Source: Fidelibacterota bacterium (GTDB lineage Bacteria > Fidelibacterota > UBA2242). From it: 9,041 nucleotides of DNA. The notes under the pieces are model-generated. The model ran no database searches, was not told where the DNA came from, and saw only the letters and a program-made list of their open reading frames with translations. The stretch is from positions 1 to 9,041 of the forward strand of contig QNCV01000081.1 in the NCBI GenBank assembly GCA_003645845.1, given 5' to 3'. Of the stretch, positions 1 through 6,942 are shown one piece after another. The stretch's first letter is position 1. Each line of letters starts with the position of its first letter. The translations under genes were made by a program, and so were the position numbers.

Positions 1-89
1 ACAAATAGTATTTAAGGTCAATATTGCAAAACAACTGTTTTTTTGTTTCAGGCAGATTAAATTTGAGCACGTGTATTGAAAATCCATTC

Positions 90-95
90 AGGAGA
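90..95 (+). promoter_or_regulatory. Shine-Dalgarno for the dehydrogenase gene
   Basis: AGGAGA lies seven bases upstream of the ATG at 103 and fixes that start. The remaining upstream DNA (1-89) is AT-rich. I could not find a convincing -35/-10 pair in it, so the promoter may lie to the left of the window. Confidence 0.8.
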
Positions 96-102
96 ATAAT
101 TA

Positions 103-3042
103 ATGGATAAAACCGAGATTCACGCTCAATTAGAGCAGCTGCAAAATGTGTTCAGCGGTGATATTTATTTAGATGATACGACCCGGATCATGTACGCCAC
201 CGATGCTTCAGCATATCGTGAAATACCCTTGGCGGTGACCCGTCCGAAAAACGCCGAAGATATCAGGTTGCTGATCGATTTTGCCCGAAATAACAAAACC
301 TCTTTGATTCCCCGGGCGGCCGGGACCTCCCTGGCCGGACAGGTGGTGGGCAACGGAATTGTTGTGGATATTTCAAAATATATGAACCGTATTCTGGAAC
401 TTAACAAAGAAGAAAAATGGGTGCGGGTGGAACCGGGTGTGAATCTTGATGAATTGAACCTGTATCTGAAACCCCATGGTCTCTTTTTCGGGCCGGAAAC
501 CGCTACGTCCTCGAGGTGCCTGATGGGCGGTATGGTGGGAAATAACTCCTGCGGCGCACACTCCATCGTTTACCGGACTACCCGTGAACATACACTGGAG
601 GTCAAAGGATTTCTCAGTGACGGTTCCGAGGTGAATTTCAAAGCCCTTACGAAAACCGAATTCGATGAAAAATGTCGGGACGACTCTCTTGAAGGAAAAG
701 TTTATCGCCAGATAAAGAAGATATTATCAAATCCGGAAAACCGGAAAGAGATTCGTGAACAATATCCACACCCTGACATATATCGCCGGAATAACGGCTA
801 TGCCATTGACATTCTGCTGGAGACGGAAGTGTTCAGCGACACCGATACCCCCTTCAATTTTTGCAAACTGATCGCCGGTTCCGAAGGCACTTTGATGTTT
901 ATGACGGAAATCAAATTGAATCTCGTTCCTCTGCCCCCCAAAGAACAGGCGTTGGTCTGTGTCCATTGTGAAACGCTGGAAGAAGCGTTCAAGGGCAACC
1001 TGATTGCCCTGAAGCATAAACCCGGGGCGGTGGAACTGATGGACGACATTATCATTGCCCAGACGGATAATCAACTGGCGCAGAAAAAAAACCATTTTTT
1101 TATCAAGGGAAATCCCAAAGCGATTCTGATTGCGGAATTTGCCGGGGAAACACCGGAAGAGATCGAGGCCGTAACCAAGGCTATGATTACCGATATGAAA
1201 GCCGCCGGATACGGCTATCATTATCCCGTCATTACAGGTGATGATATCAACAAGGTCTGGAACCTGCGAAAGGCGGGTCTGGGATTGCTTGGCAATATTC
1301 CCGGCGACGCCAAACCGGCGCCGGTAATCGAAGACACCGTAGTTCGACCGGAAGATCTACCGGATTACATGGTTGAAATCACCGCCATGCTGGAAAGATA
1401 CGGCAAGTCCTGTGTGCATTACGCCCATATCGGTTCCGGCGAACTGCATTTGCGGCCGGTCTTGAATCTGAAAGACAGCGCCGACGTAAAACTCTTTCAC
1501 GACATTCTGGAAGATACCGCCAAAATCGTAAAAAAGTATCGCGGTTCGCTGAGCGGCGAACACGGCGACGGCCGTCTGCGAGGCGAATTTATTCCCTATA
1601 TGGTTGGTGAAAAGAATTACCAGCTGCTTAAAGATATTAAAAAGACCTGGGATCCGCATAACATATTTAATCCCGGGAAAATTGTCGATACGCCGGTAAT
1701 GAACGAATGCCTGCGGTATGTACCCGATCAGCCTACACGGGAGATTGAGACGATCTTCGATTTTTCCAAAGACCGGGGCATCATACGGGCGGTGGAAAAG
1801 TGCAACGGGTCCGGAGATTGCCGAAAATCCTTTTTACTGGGCGGCACGTTGTGTCCCAGCTTTATGGCGACCCGGGATGAAATCAACCTGACCCGCGCCC
1901 GGGCAAATGTTCTCCGGGAATTTCTGACAAATTCTCCGAAAAAGAATCCCTTCGATCATAAAGAAATATACGCGGTCATGGACCTCTGTCTCTCCTGCAA
2001 AGCCTGTAAGTCGGAATGTCCGTCGTCAGTGGATATGGCCAAGCTGAAAGCCGAATTTCTGCAACATTACTATGACGCCAACGGGATCCCACTGCGCAGC
2101 CTGGCCGTAGCCTATCTGCCCTTTATCCAGGCGCTCGGTTCCCGGTTTCCGTGGCTGATGAACTTCTTTATGAAAAACAGAATGACCAGTTCGATTATAA
2201 AATATATTCTGAAATTCAATCAGAAACGCAATTTCCCACTGCTTCAGAAGAAACCGTTGCGGCGCTGGGCCAAAAACTATGTCCAGGATCTGAACAATAT
2301 TCCCAAGAAAGGTAAAGTGTATCTGTTTACCGATGAATTTACAAATTTCCTTGATACCGAAATTGGCATTGACGCCATTGTGCTGCTGAATAAACTGGGA
2401 TACGAAGTTGTTTTACCGGGGCACTCGATCAGCGCCCGGACATTTTTATCGAAAGGGCTGGTGCGGTCGGCGCAGAAAATCGCCCGGAAAAATATCATGA
2501 TGCTGAAGGATTTAATAACCGCAGACACCCCGCTGATCGGCGTAGAACCATCGGCCATCCTGACCTTTCGGGATGAATACCCCGATCTGGTGAACGGTGA
2601 ATTAAAAGAAGCCGTTCAGCGGATTGCCGAAAATTCCTTTCTTTTTGACGAATATTTCATGCGTGAAGTGGAAAAAGGGAATATAAGCGCCGATCAATTT
2701 ACCGACCGAAAACAGCATATTATGCTACACGGTCACTGTCAGCAGAAAGCCGTTGCCTCCACCGCCACAACCCTGAAAATGCTCTCCTTTCCGAAGAACT
2801 ATTCGGCCGAAGAAATACCCTCCGGCTGCTGTGGTATGGCCGGAGCGTTCGGCTTCGAAAAAGAGCATTACGATGTCTCCATGAAAATCGGTGAGATGGT
2901 TCTGTTTCCCGCTGTCCGAGCCGCCGCTCCGGATACAATTATCGCCGCACCGGGAACCAGTTGCCGCCAGCAGATCAGGGACGGAACCGGGCGGGAGGCG
3001 CTGCATCCGATAGAAGTAATGGCTGCCGCTTTGACTGTATAA
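103..3042 (+). CDS. FAD-linked 2-hydroxyacid (D-lactate-type) dehydrogenase fused to GlpC-like Fe-S module
   Basis: A 979-residue flavin and iron-sulfur oxidoreductase of the GlcD-GlpC fusion type, like E. coli YdiJ (about 1018 aa). Such enzymes oxidise a D-2-hydroxyacid (D-lactate, D-2-hydroxyglutarate or similar) to the 2-oxoacid and pass electrons through Fe-S clusters, usually to the quinone pool at the inner face of the membrane. The FAD-binding PCMH fold covers about residues 38-275, with PRAAGTSLAGQ at 70-80 and GNNSCG at 146-151. The FAD-oxidase C domain runs to about 530, with HIGSGELH at 442-449 and GEHGDGRLRGEF at 485-496. The ferredoxin-like part has C567-x5-C573-x10-C584-P and then C629-x2-C632-x2-C635-x3-C639-P. 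The C-terminal CCG domain has HGHCQQK at 876-882, GCCGMAGAFG from 908 and GTSCRQQ near 951-957. The start is supported by AGGAGA at 90-95, seven bases before the ATG. No signal peptide or clear membrane segment is seen, and no partner gene sits beside it. The family is secure; the substrate is not determined. Confidence 0.93.
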   Translation: MDKTEIHAQLEQLQNVFSGDIYLDDTTRIMYATDASAYREIPLAVTRPKNAEDIRLLIDFARNNKTSLIPRAAGTSLAGQVVGNGIVVDISKYMNRILELNKEEKWVRVEPGVNLDELNLYLKPHGLFFGPETATSSRCLMGGMVGNNSCGAHSIVYRTTREHTLEVKGFLSDGSEVNFKALTKTEFDEKCRDDSLEGKVYRQIKKILSNPENRKEIREQYPHPDIYRRNNGYAIDILLETEVFSDTDTPFNFCKLIAGSEGTLMFMTEIKLNLVPLPPKEQALVCVHCETLEEAFKGNLIALKHKPGAVELMDDIIIAQTDNQLAQKKNHFFIKGNPKAILIAEFAGETPEEIEAVTKAMITDMKAAGYGYHYPVITGDDINKVWNLRKAGLGLLGNIPGDAKPAPVIEDTVVRPEDLPDYMVEITAMLERYGKSCVHYAHIGSGELHLRPVLNLKDSADVKLFHDILEDTAKIVKKYRGSLSGEHGDGRLRGEFIPYMVGEKNYQLLKDIKKTWDPHNIFNPGKIVDTPVMNECLRYVPDQPTREIETIFDFSKDRGIIRAVEKCNGSGDCRKSFLLGGTLCPSFMATRDEINLTRARANVLREFLTNSPKKNPFDHKEIYAVMDLCLSCKACKSECPSSVDMAKLKAEFLQHYYDANGIPLRSLAVAYLPFIQALGSRFPWLMNFFMKNRMTSSIIKYILKFNQKRNFPLLQKKPLRRWAKNYVQDLNNIPKKGKVYLFTDEFTNFLDTEIGIDAIVLLNKLGYEVVLPGHSISARTFLSKGLVRSAQKIARKNIMMLKDLITADTPLIGVEPSAILTFRDEYPDLVNGELKEAVQRIAENSFLFDEYFMREVEKGNISADQFTDRKQHIMLHGHCQQKAVASTATTLKMLSFPKNYSAEEIPSGCCGMAGAFGFEKEHYDVSMKIGEMVLFPAVRAAAPDTIIAAPGTSCRQQIRDGTGREALHPIEVMAAALTV

Positions 3043-3082
3043 ACGCTAACCGGAAAAAACTGAAATTTACGGACTCTATTTT

Positions 3083-3096
3083 GACGAACACTCGTC
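3083..3096. repeat. Short inverted repeat GACGA-acac-TCGTC between the dehydrogenase and tetR
   Basis: Perfect 5-base arms around a 4-base loop, 40 bases after the dehydrogenase stop. In RNA the stem could be lengthened by two T-G wobble pairs and is followed by a loose T-rich stretch (TTTGATCTTTTG). It might act as a weak terminator for the upstream gene or as a protein-binding site. The stem is short, so either role is only a suggestion. Confidence 0.3.
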
Positions 3097-3110
3097 GGTT
3101 TGATCTTTTG

Positions 3111-3125
3111 TTCAAATAGTTTGAA
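3111..3125. repeat. Inverted repeat TTCAAA-tag-TTTGAA upstream of the tetR promoter
   Basis: Perfect 6-base arms around a 3-base spacer, with two more A-T matches outside one mismatch. It ends seven bases before the proposed -35 box. It has no GC-rich stem, so a terminator is unlikely. It could be an activator or second repressor site, or a chance AT-rich palindrome. Confidence 0.3.
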
Positions 3126-3131
3126 AAATAC

Positions 3132-3160
3132 TTGTCAGTAAATTTAAAGGCCACTATATT
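3132..3160 (+). promoter_or_regulatory. Sigma70-type promoter of the tetR-efflux operon
   Basis: A -35 box TTGTCA (3132-3137, 5/6 to TTGACA) and a -10 box TATATT (3155-3160, 5/6 to TATAAT) are separated by the ideal 17 bases. Transcription would begin near 3166-3168, leaving a 5' leader of about 44 bases. The site lies immediately upstream of the first gene of the efflux operon and is overlapped or abutted by the proposed TetR operator. The call assumes a sigma factor of E. coli-like specificity. Bacteroidota use a different consensus, so it weakens if the host belongs there. Confidence 0.65.
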
Positions 3161-3188
3161 AACCATCAAGTTTAACCATCTGGTTAAA
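3159..3188. promoter_or_regulatory. Probable TetR operator: palindrome TTTAACCA-tc-TGGTTAAA plus upstream half-site
   Basis: A perfect 18-base palindrome (arms 3171-3178 and 3181-3188, two-base centre) lies 22 bases before the tetR start. The nine bases TTAACCATC at 3172-3180, mostly its left arm, also occur as a direct copy at 3159-3167, 13 bases upstream. That copy overlaps the -10 box and the expected start of transcription. TetR-family dimers bind palindromes of about this length, commonly in their own promoter. Binding here would block RNA polymerase, giving autorepression of the regulator and the exporter. The link to the adjacent TetR protein is inferred from position. Confidence 0.7.
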
Positions 3189-3210
3189 TTATGTATAAAC
3201 GGAGTATCAA

Positions 3211-3846
3211 ATGGTAGAATCAAAAAAAACCGAGAAAAAAATCATCGGCGCCGCAATGGAGGTTTTCTATGAAAAAGGACGTCACGGTGCAAAAATGCAG
3301 GAAATTGCCGATCGCGCCGGCATTAACAAAGCCATGTTGCACTATTATTTTCGGAATAAGGAAAATCTCTACCGGACTATTTTCAAGACCGCCTTCAGCG
3401 GAATTTTCAATAGGCTTGAGAAGGCTGTTGATTTTAATGCCGGTTTTGATATTCAGATGAAACAGATTATCGGCTGCTATATTGACATGCTGGAAAAAAA
3501 CCCAAAGTTACCCCTGTTCATTATCCGCGAACTCGGTGAGGGCGGGGCAATTGCCCGGAGTGTTGTGCGTGAGTATTTCGATTCAGGCCGGTTGCAGCTG
3601 CCCCATTATTTGCAAAAGTCGGTGATGAATGCAATAAAATCGGGAGAGATTGTACCAATCGATCTTCGTCAGTTTATGATTACAATTATCGGTTCGAGTT
3701 TAATATTTTTTGTCGCCGAACCTATTGTGTTTTCCATTTTTCCCGTTGAAGAAGATTTCGATCGGATAAAATTTCTGGAGGAACGCAAAAAAGCAATTTT
3801 CAACACCCTGTATTATGGACTTAAACCACGGAAAGTGTCAACATGA
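3211..3846 (+). CDS. TetR/AcrR-family transcriptional repressor of the efflux operon
   Basis: A 211-residue regulator with the typical TetR layout and length. The N-terminal helix-turn-helix domain covers about residues 8-55: a first helix EKKIIGAAMEVFYEKG, then MQEIADRAGINKAMLHYYF with the recognition helix near 38-47, and KENLY at 50-54. Residues about 60-205 form the all-helical ligand-binding and dimerisation domain, which varies among family members, so no ligand can be read from it. The ATG at 3211 has GGAG at 3201-3204. The stop codon overlaps the start of the next gene in ATGA, so regulator and pump are translated as one unit. Placing the repressor first in the operon matches E. coli CecR (YbiH) ahead of ybhGFSR. 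It probably represses its own promoter through the palindrome at 3171-3188 and is released by a pump substrate. The family call is secure; target and inducer are inferred. Confidence 0.93.
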   Translation: MVESKKTEKKIIGAAMEVFYEKGRHGAKMQEIADRAGINKAMLHYYFRNKENLYRTIFKTAFSGIFNRLEKAVDFNAGFDIQMKQIIGCYIDMLEKNPKLPLFIIRELGEGGAIARSVVREYFDSGRLQLPHYLQKSVMNAIKSGEIVPIDLRQFMITIIGSSLIFFVAEPIVFSIFPVEEDFDRIKFLEERKKAIFNTLYYGLKPRKVST

Positions 3847-5123
3847 AACCATTTCGATTTATATTTGCACTGTTAATCATGTCGCCGGTATTCTCTCAGT
3901 CATTGCAGGAGGCCATCCGGCTGGCACTGGACAATAATCCGGTTATCAAAGCCTCCGAACAGGGGCTGGAGTTAGCCGAAAAGACCGCCCTGGCGACATC
4001 CAGGAAAACCTTGCCAAAGCTGGAAGTGGGGGCAAAAGCCGCCTATATCAGTGATGTTATGGAGCTTGATCTTTCGACGCTGAAGCCCGGAGCGGGTACA
4101 ATATCCATGGGAGCAAACCAATCGTACGGAACCGACTTGACGGCATCCTATGTTTTGTTTTCGGGATATGCTCAAAAAGCCAGTGTGCAAATGAGTAAAA
4201 AACAATGCGATATTGCCGCAATCGATGTTGCCGGAACCAGCAGGGAGATTGCCTACAATACGGCCGTTACCTATCGCAATATTCAGCGCCAGATGTTGGA
4301 AATTGCCGCGCTGGAATCAGCCCGTAATCGTGCGGATTTACAGTTGCAGAGAGTAAAGGCCCTGTTATCTCAGGGAATGGCGCTCAGCATCGATACTCTG
4401 TCATTATCACTGGCAGAGATGAAGTTTGATCAGCAATTGATTGCCCTGAAAGCCGCTCTTGTAACGACTCATGAGCAATTAAAAAATCTGACGGGGTCAT
4501 CGATCACCGTGAGTAAAACTGAAATGGCTACAGATTATCCGTTGCCGGATTTGGCAATTAATCGTCTGGAAAGTCTGCAATCACTGAGTATTCACATGGA
4601 TTTGATCCGGCAATCGGAGATTTTGGCCCGATCGAAAATCTACCCCTCTGTTGCCGTTCAGGCGACATTCAATTTTGGCAAGCCGGGTGTGGATTATATT
4701 GCCAATGAATGGATGCCCTATGCAACGGTTGGAATTGGCATGGAATGGGAAATCTGGAACTGGGGCGCCACCAAAGCCGAAACACAGGCTCAGCATGCCA
4801 GGATAAAGCAGCTCCGGTACCAGGAAGAAAATCTACGGAATCAGATACAGCTGCGGTATAATTCTGTTTTGCGAGATTATCAATCCATTCGTGATCAGTT
4901 GAAAGTATTTAAAAATGCACTGACACTGGCCCGGGAAAAAATGCGGATTATTCGCCTTCAATCGGATAAAGGTCTGGTCAGTGCAACCGATTTTAATGAA
5001 GCGAATCTTGAACTGACCCGGGCGGAGATAGACTATCAGGAACATCTGATTCAGTTGGCGTTGAAGGTTCTTGAAATCGATTATGTCAGTGGTAGTCCGA
5101 TTTCAGAATGGCATTTTAATTAA
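3843..5123 (+). CDS. TolC-like outer-membrane efflux protein (OEP family)
   Basis: A 426-residue outer-membrane channel protein of the TolC/OEP family, forming the exit duct of a tripartite exporter as a trimer. Residues 1-18 are a signal peptide (basic MKPFR, hydrophobic core, likely cleavage after VFS before Q19). The mature protein starts with the family hallmark LQEAIRLALDNNP (21-33). Two helical OEP repeats follow, the second starting around the WEIWNWGATKAE stretch near 302-313. Long amphipathic helices rich in Q, E, R and L fit the periplasmic tunnel. The length is usual for the family. The ATG overlaps the tetR stop by four bases, with GGAAAG at 3830-3835 as ribosome site. It lies directly ahead of the adaptor gene, so the system carries its own outer-membrane factor, unlike E. 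coli ybhGFSR, which has none in its operon. Confidence 0.93.
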   Translation: MKPFRFIFALLIMSPVFSQSLQEAIRLALDNNPVIKASEQGLELAEKTALATSRKTLPKLEVGAKAAYISDVMELDLSTLKPGAGTISMGANQSYGTDLTASYVLFSGYAQKASVQMSKKQCDIAAIDVAGTSREIAYNTAVTYRNIQRQMLEIAALESARNRADLQLQRVKALLSQGMALSIDTLSLSLAEMKFDQQLIALKAALVTTHEQLKNLTGSSITVSKTEMATDYPLPDLAINRLESLQSLSIHMDLIRQSEILARSKIYPSVAVQATFNFGKPGVDYIANEWMPYATVGIGMEWEIWNWGATKAETQAQHARIKQLRYQEENLRNQIQLRYNSVLRDYQSIRDQLKVFKNALTLAREKMRIIRLQSDKGLVSATDFNEANLELTRAEIDYQEHLIQLALKVLEIDYVSGSPISEWHFN

Positions 5124-5143
5124 ATCAAATAAAGGGTAAAACA

Positions 5144-6016
5144 ATGAGGAGAGTATTTCCGATAATATTTCTGGCGTTTCTGGCCGGGTGCAGTCACGGA
5201 AACGGTGATGAGCCGGTGTACAACGGTCGTCTTGAAGCGGATATGATAAAACTTTCCGCAAAAATCAACGGAACCATTGATAAGATTCTGGTTAATGAGG
5301 GCGATTCGGTACAGAAAGGTGATCTCCTGGCGCTCATTAATACGGCTCGTTACGAAATTCAACGCCAACAGCAGATAGCGCAGCTGGAAGAACTGCGATT
5401 GAATCTCCGGACTCTTGACGACCAGATGCGCCAGGTTCAACCACAGCTAAAGCTGATAAAGGATAAACTGGGTAAAATTTCAAATCTTGTAGAGAACGGC
5501 GCCGCGACGGAGCAGGACAGAGACGATCTGGAAGCCCAGGTGGAAATATTAACGGCGAAACTGGACGGTTTTGAAACGAACCGGGAAATCATTATCAGTA
5601 AAGAAAAACAGCTGCAGGCGGCAATTGATCTGACCGATCTCAACATCAGGGACGCCCGGATCGAAGCCCCGATTGATGGAATGATCATCAATTCTTATCG
5701 CGAACCGGCGGAGCTGGCTGCAGCCGGCACGGTTCTTTTCGATGTAGCCGATTTATCCAGTCTGGAAGCGACTATTTATGTGCCCCTGACCGATCTAAAT
5801 AAAATAAAGATCGGACAGACAGCTCATTTAATGGTTGACGGTATGGATAAGACGTTTGACGGCAAAATAAAATGGATCGCCAGCGAATCGGAGTTTACAC
5901 CCAAAACAATCATGACTCAGGAAACCCGGGCAACGCTGGTATATGCAGTGAAAATTACTGTGCCGAATCCTGATGGAATTTTAAAAATCGGTATGCCGGT
6001 GGATGTGACGCTTTAA
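5144..6016 (+). CDS. HlyD/YbhG-like periplasmic adaptor lipoprotein
   Basis: A 290-residue membrane-fusion (adaptor) protein that would bridge the ABC permeases and the outer-membrane channel. The N-terminus is a lipoprotein signal with lipobox LAGC and lipidated C16. The first half of the lipoyl/barrel-sandwich domain lies at about 25-65 (AKINGTIDKILVNEGDSVQKG), followed by a long helical hairpin at about 66-166 rich in Q, L, E and K. The second lipoyl half is at about 168-206 (ARIEAPIDG at 171-179), and a beta-barrel runs from about 207 to 290. Domain order and size resemble E. coli YbhG and YhiI-type adaptors. The start is backed by AAAGGG at 5131-5136. It sits 20 bases after the tolC-like gene and 14 bases before ATPase 1. 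Serine at +2 after the lipid cysteine would permit outer-membrane sorting under E. coli rules, but these rules differ among phyla. Confidence 0.93.
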   Translation: MRRVFPIIFLAFLAGCSHGNGDEPVYNGRLEADMIKLSAKINGTIDKILVNEGDSVQKGDLLALINTARYEIQRQQQIAQLEELRLNLRTLDDQMRQVQPQLKLIKDKLGKISNLVENGAATEQDRDDLEAQVEILTAKLDGFETNREIIISKEKQLQAAIDLTDLNIRDARIEAPIDGMIINSYREPAELAAAGTVLFDVADLSSLEATIYVPLTDLNKIKIGQTAHLMVDGMDKTFDGKIKWIASESEFTPKTIMTQETRATLVYAVKITVPNPDGILKIGMPVDVTL

Positions 6017-6018
6017 CC

Positions 6019-6033
6019 GGAAAGGACAATTTG
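6019..6033 (+). promoter_or_regulatory. Shine-Dalgarno and TTG start of ATPase 1
   Basis: GGAAAGGA at 6019-6026 is followed after only four bases by TTG at 6031. No in-frame ATG or GTG precedes the conserved N-terminal strand (IVIENLKKSYG), so TTG is the only sensible start. The spacing is on the short side. With the rare start codon, this may lower ATPase 1 output unless reading is coupled to the adaptor gene. Confidence 0.65.
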
Positions 6034-6942
6034 GAAAATCCGATCGTCATAGAAAATCTGAAAAAATCCTACGGTAAAGTACAAGCCGTCGATAATGTTT
6101 CTCTGGAAGTGGCTCCCGGTGAGGTTTTCGGTCTGATCGGACCGGATGGGGCGGGAAAAACGACCATTATCCGGATTTTGGTTTCGCTTTTGTCTCCCGA
6201 TAGCGGCAAGGTATTTTTTCTGGGGAAAGATGTCTCAAAGAATCCGGTTTTTGTCCGTTCGCACATCGGATATATGCCGCAACGCTTCAGTCTTTACCGT
6301 GATCTGTCGGTGGAGCAGAATCTGCGTTTTTTCGGTGACCTGTTCCATATATCCCGTGCAAAGCAGGGAAAACAGATGGAATGGCTGTACAATTTTTCAA
6401 AACTGAGACCTTTTAAAAATCGTCTGGCCGGCGCCCTATCCGGGGGCATGAAACAGAAACTGGCGCTGTCCTGTATGCTGATGCATGAGCCGGAAGTCAT
6501 TGTTCTGGATGAACCGACATTCGGGGTGGACCCGGTATCACGCCATGAGTTCTGGGACATTTTGAAAACCCTGGCGGAGCACGGGATCACGATTCTGGTA
6601 TCAACGGCGTATATGGATGAAGCCAATTTATGTAGCCGGGTAGCGCTGTTACACGAAGGACATATTTTGGCGATGGACAAACCGAAAACCCTGGTTCAAC
6701 AGTTTCAGCATCCTATTTTCCGGCTTGAGAGCAATCAACCCTATTCCCTCTACACCAAATTGAAAACCACGGAATTTGCAGACAGCATTCATCTGTTTGG
6801 TGACGGGATTCACTTTTCAGATAAGGACCAACTGGGTCAGAGAACGATTGTCCGGAAATTGAAAGAATGGAATATTGAATATGACAGTATTCAGCCTGTT
6901 CAGGCAAACCTTGAAGACCTTTTCCTGGAGCGAATGCGGTGA
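6031..6942 (+). CDS. ABC exporter ATPase 1 (matches N-terminal half of YbhF)
   Basis: A 303-residue cytoplasmic ATPase that powers the exporter. Visible motifs are Walker A GPDGAGKTT (37-45), Q-loop Q84 in YMPQ, signature LSGGM (136-140), Walker B VIVLDEP with D160 and E161, and D-loop GVDP. The switch (H-loop) reads STAYMDEA with alanine A193 where histidine is normal. The GPDGAGKTT form, an intact signature and a missing switch histidine are also features, as I recall it, of the N-terminal half of E. coli YbhF (STSYLDEA there). A C-terminal extension of about 80 residues ends in ANLEDLFLERM, typical of drug-export ABC ATPases. The start is TTG. The stop overlaps the GTG start of ATPase 2 in GTGA. 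It is expected to pair with ATPase 2 and keep one consensus ATP site. Confidence 0.93.
   Translation: MENPIVIENLKKSYGKVQAVDNVSLEVAPGEVFGLIGPDGAGKTTIIRILVSLLSPDSGKVFFLGKDVSKNPVFVRSHIGYMPQRFSLYRDLSVEQNLRFFGDLFHISRAKQGKQMEWLYNFSKLRPFKNRLAGALSGGMKQKLALSCMLMHEPEVIVLDEPTFGVDPVSRHEFWDILKTLAEHGITILVSTAYMDEANLCSRVALLHEGHILAMDKPKTLVQQFQHPIFRLESNQPYSLYTKLKTTEFADSIHLFGDGIHFSDKDQLGQRTIVRKLKEWNIEYDSIQPVQANLEDLFLERMR

Noticed and set aside
28..41. Palindrome AAAACA-ac-TGTTTT upstream of the dehydrogenase
   Set aside because: Short AT-rich arms in an AT-rich leader are expected by chance. No promoter could be placed next to it to suggest an operator, and there is no GC stem for a terminator.
567..585. Serine 570 in the first Fe-S cluster motif of the dehydrogenase, seen as a possible lost cysteine (interval in residue numbers of that protein)
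   Set aside because: The fused GlcD/GlpC family commonly has the C-x-G-x-G-x-C-R form here, as I recall, so the motif is normal and not a damaged cluster.
1084..1101. A8-cca-T7 inverted repeat in the dehydrogenase gene
   Set aside because: It encodes QKKNHFFI in frame within a conserved domain, has no GC-rich stem, and the reading frame continues intact on both sides; likely codon-driven chance.
727..1221. Antisense open frame of 164 codons inside the dehydrogenase gene
   Set aside because: It lies wholly opposite a clearly conserved coding region, has no recognisable domain, and is a composition shadow of the real gene, as are the other long antisense frames in the window.
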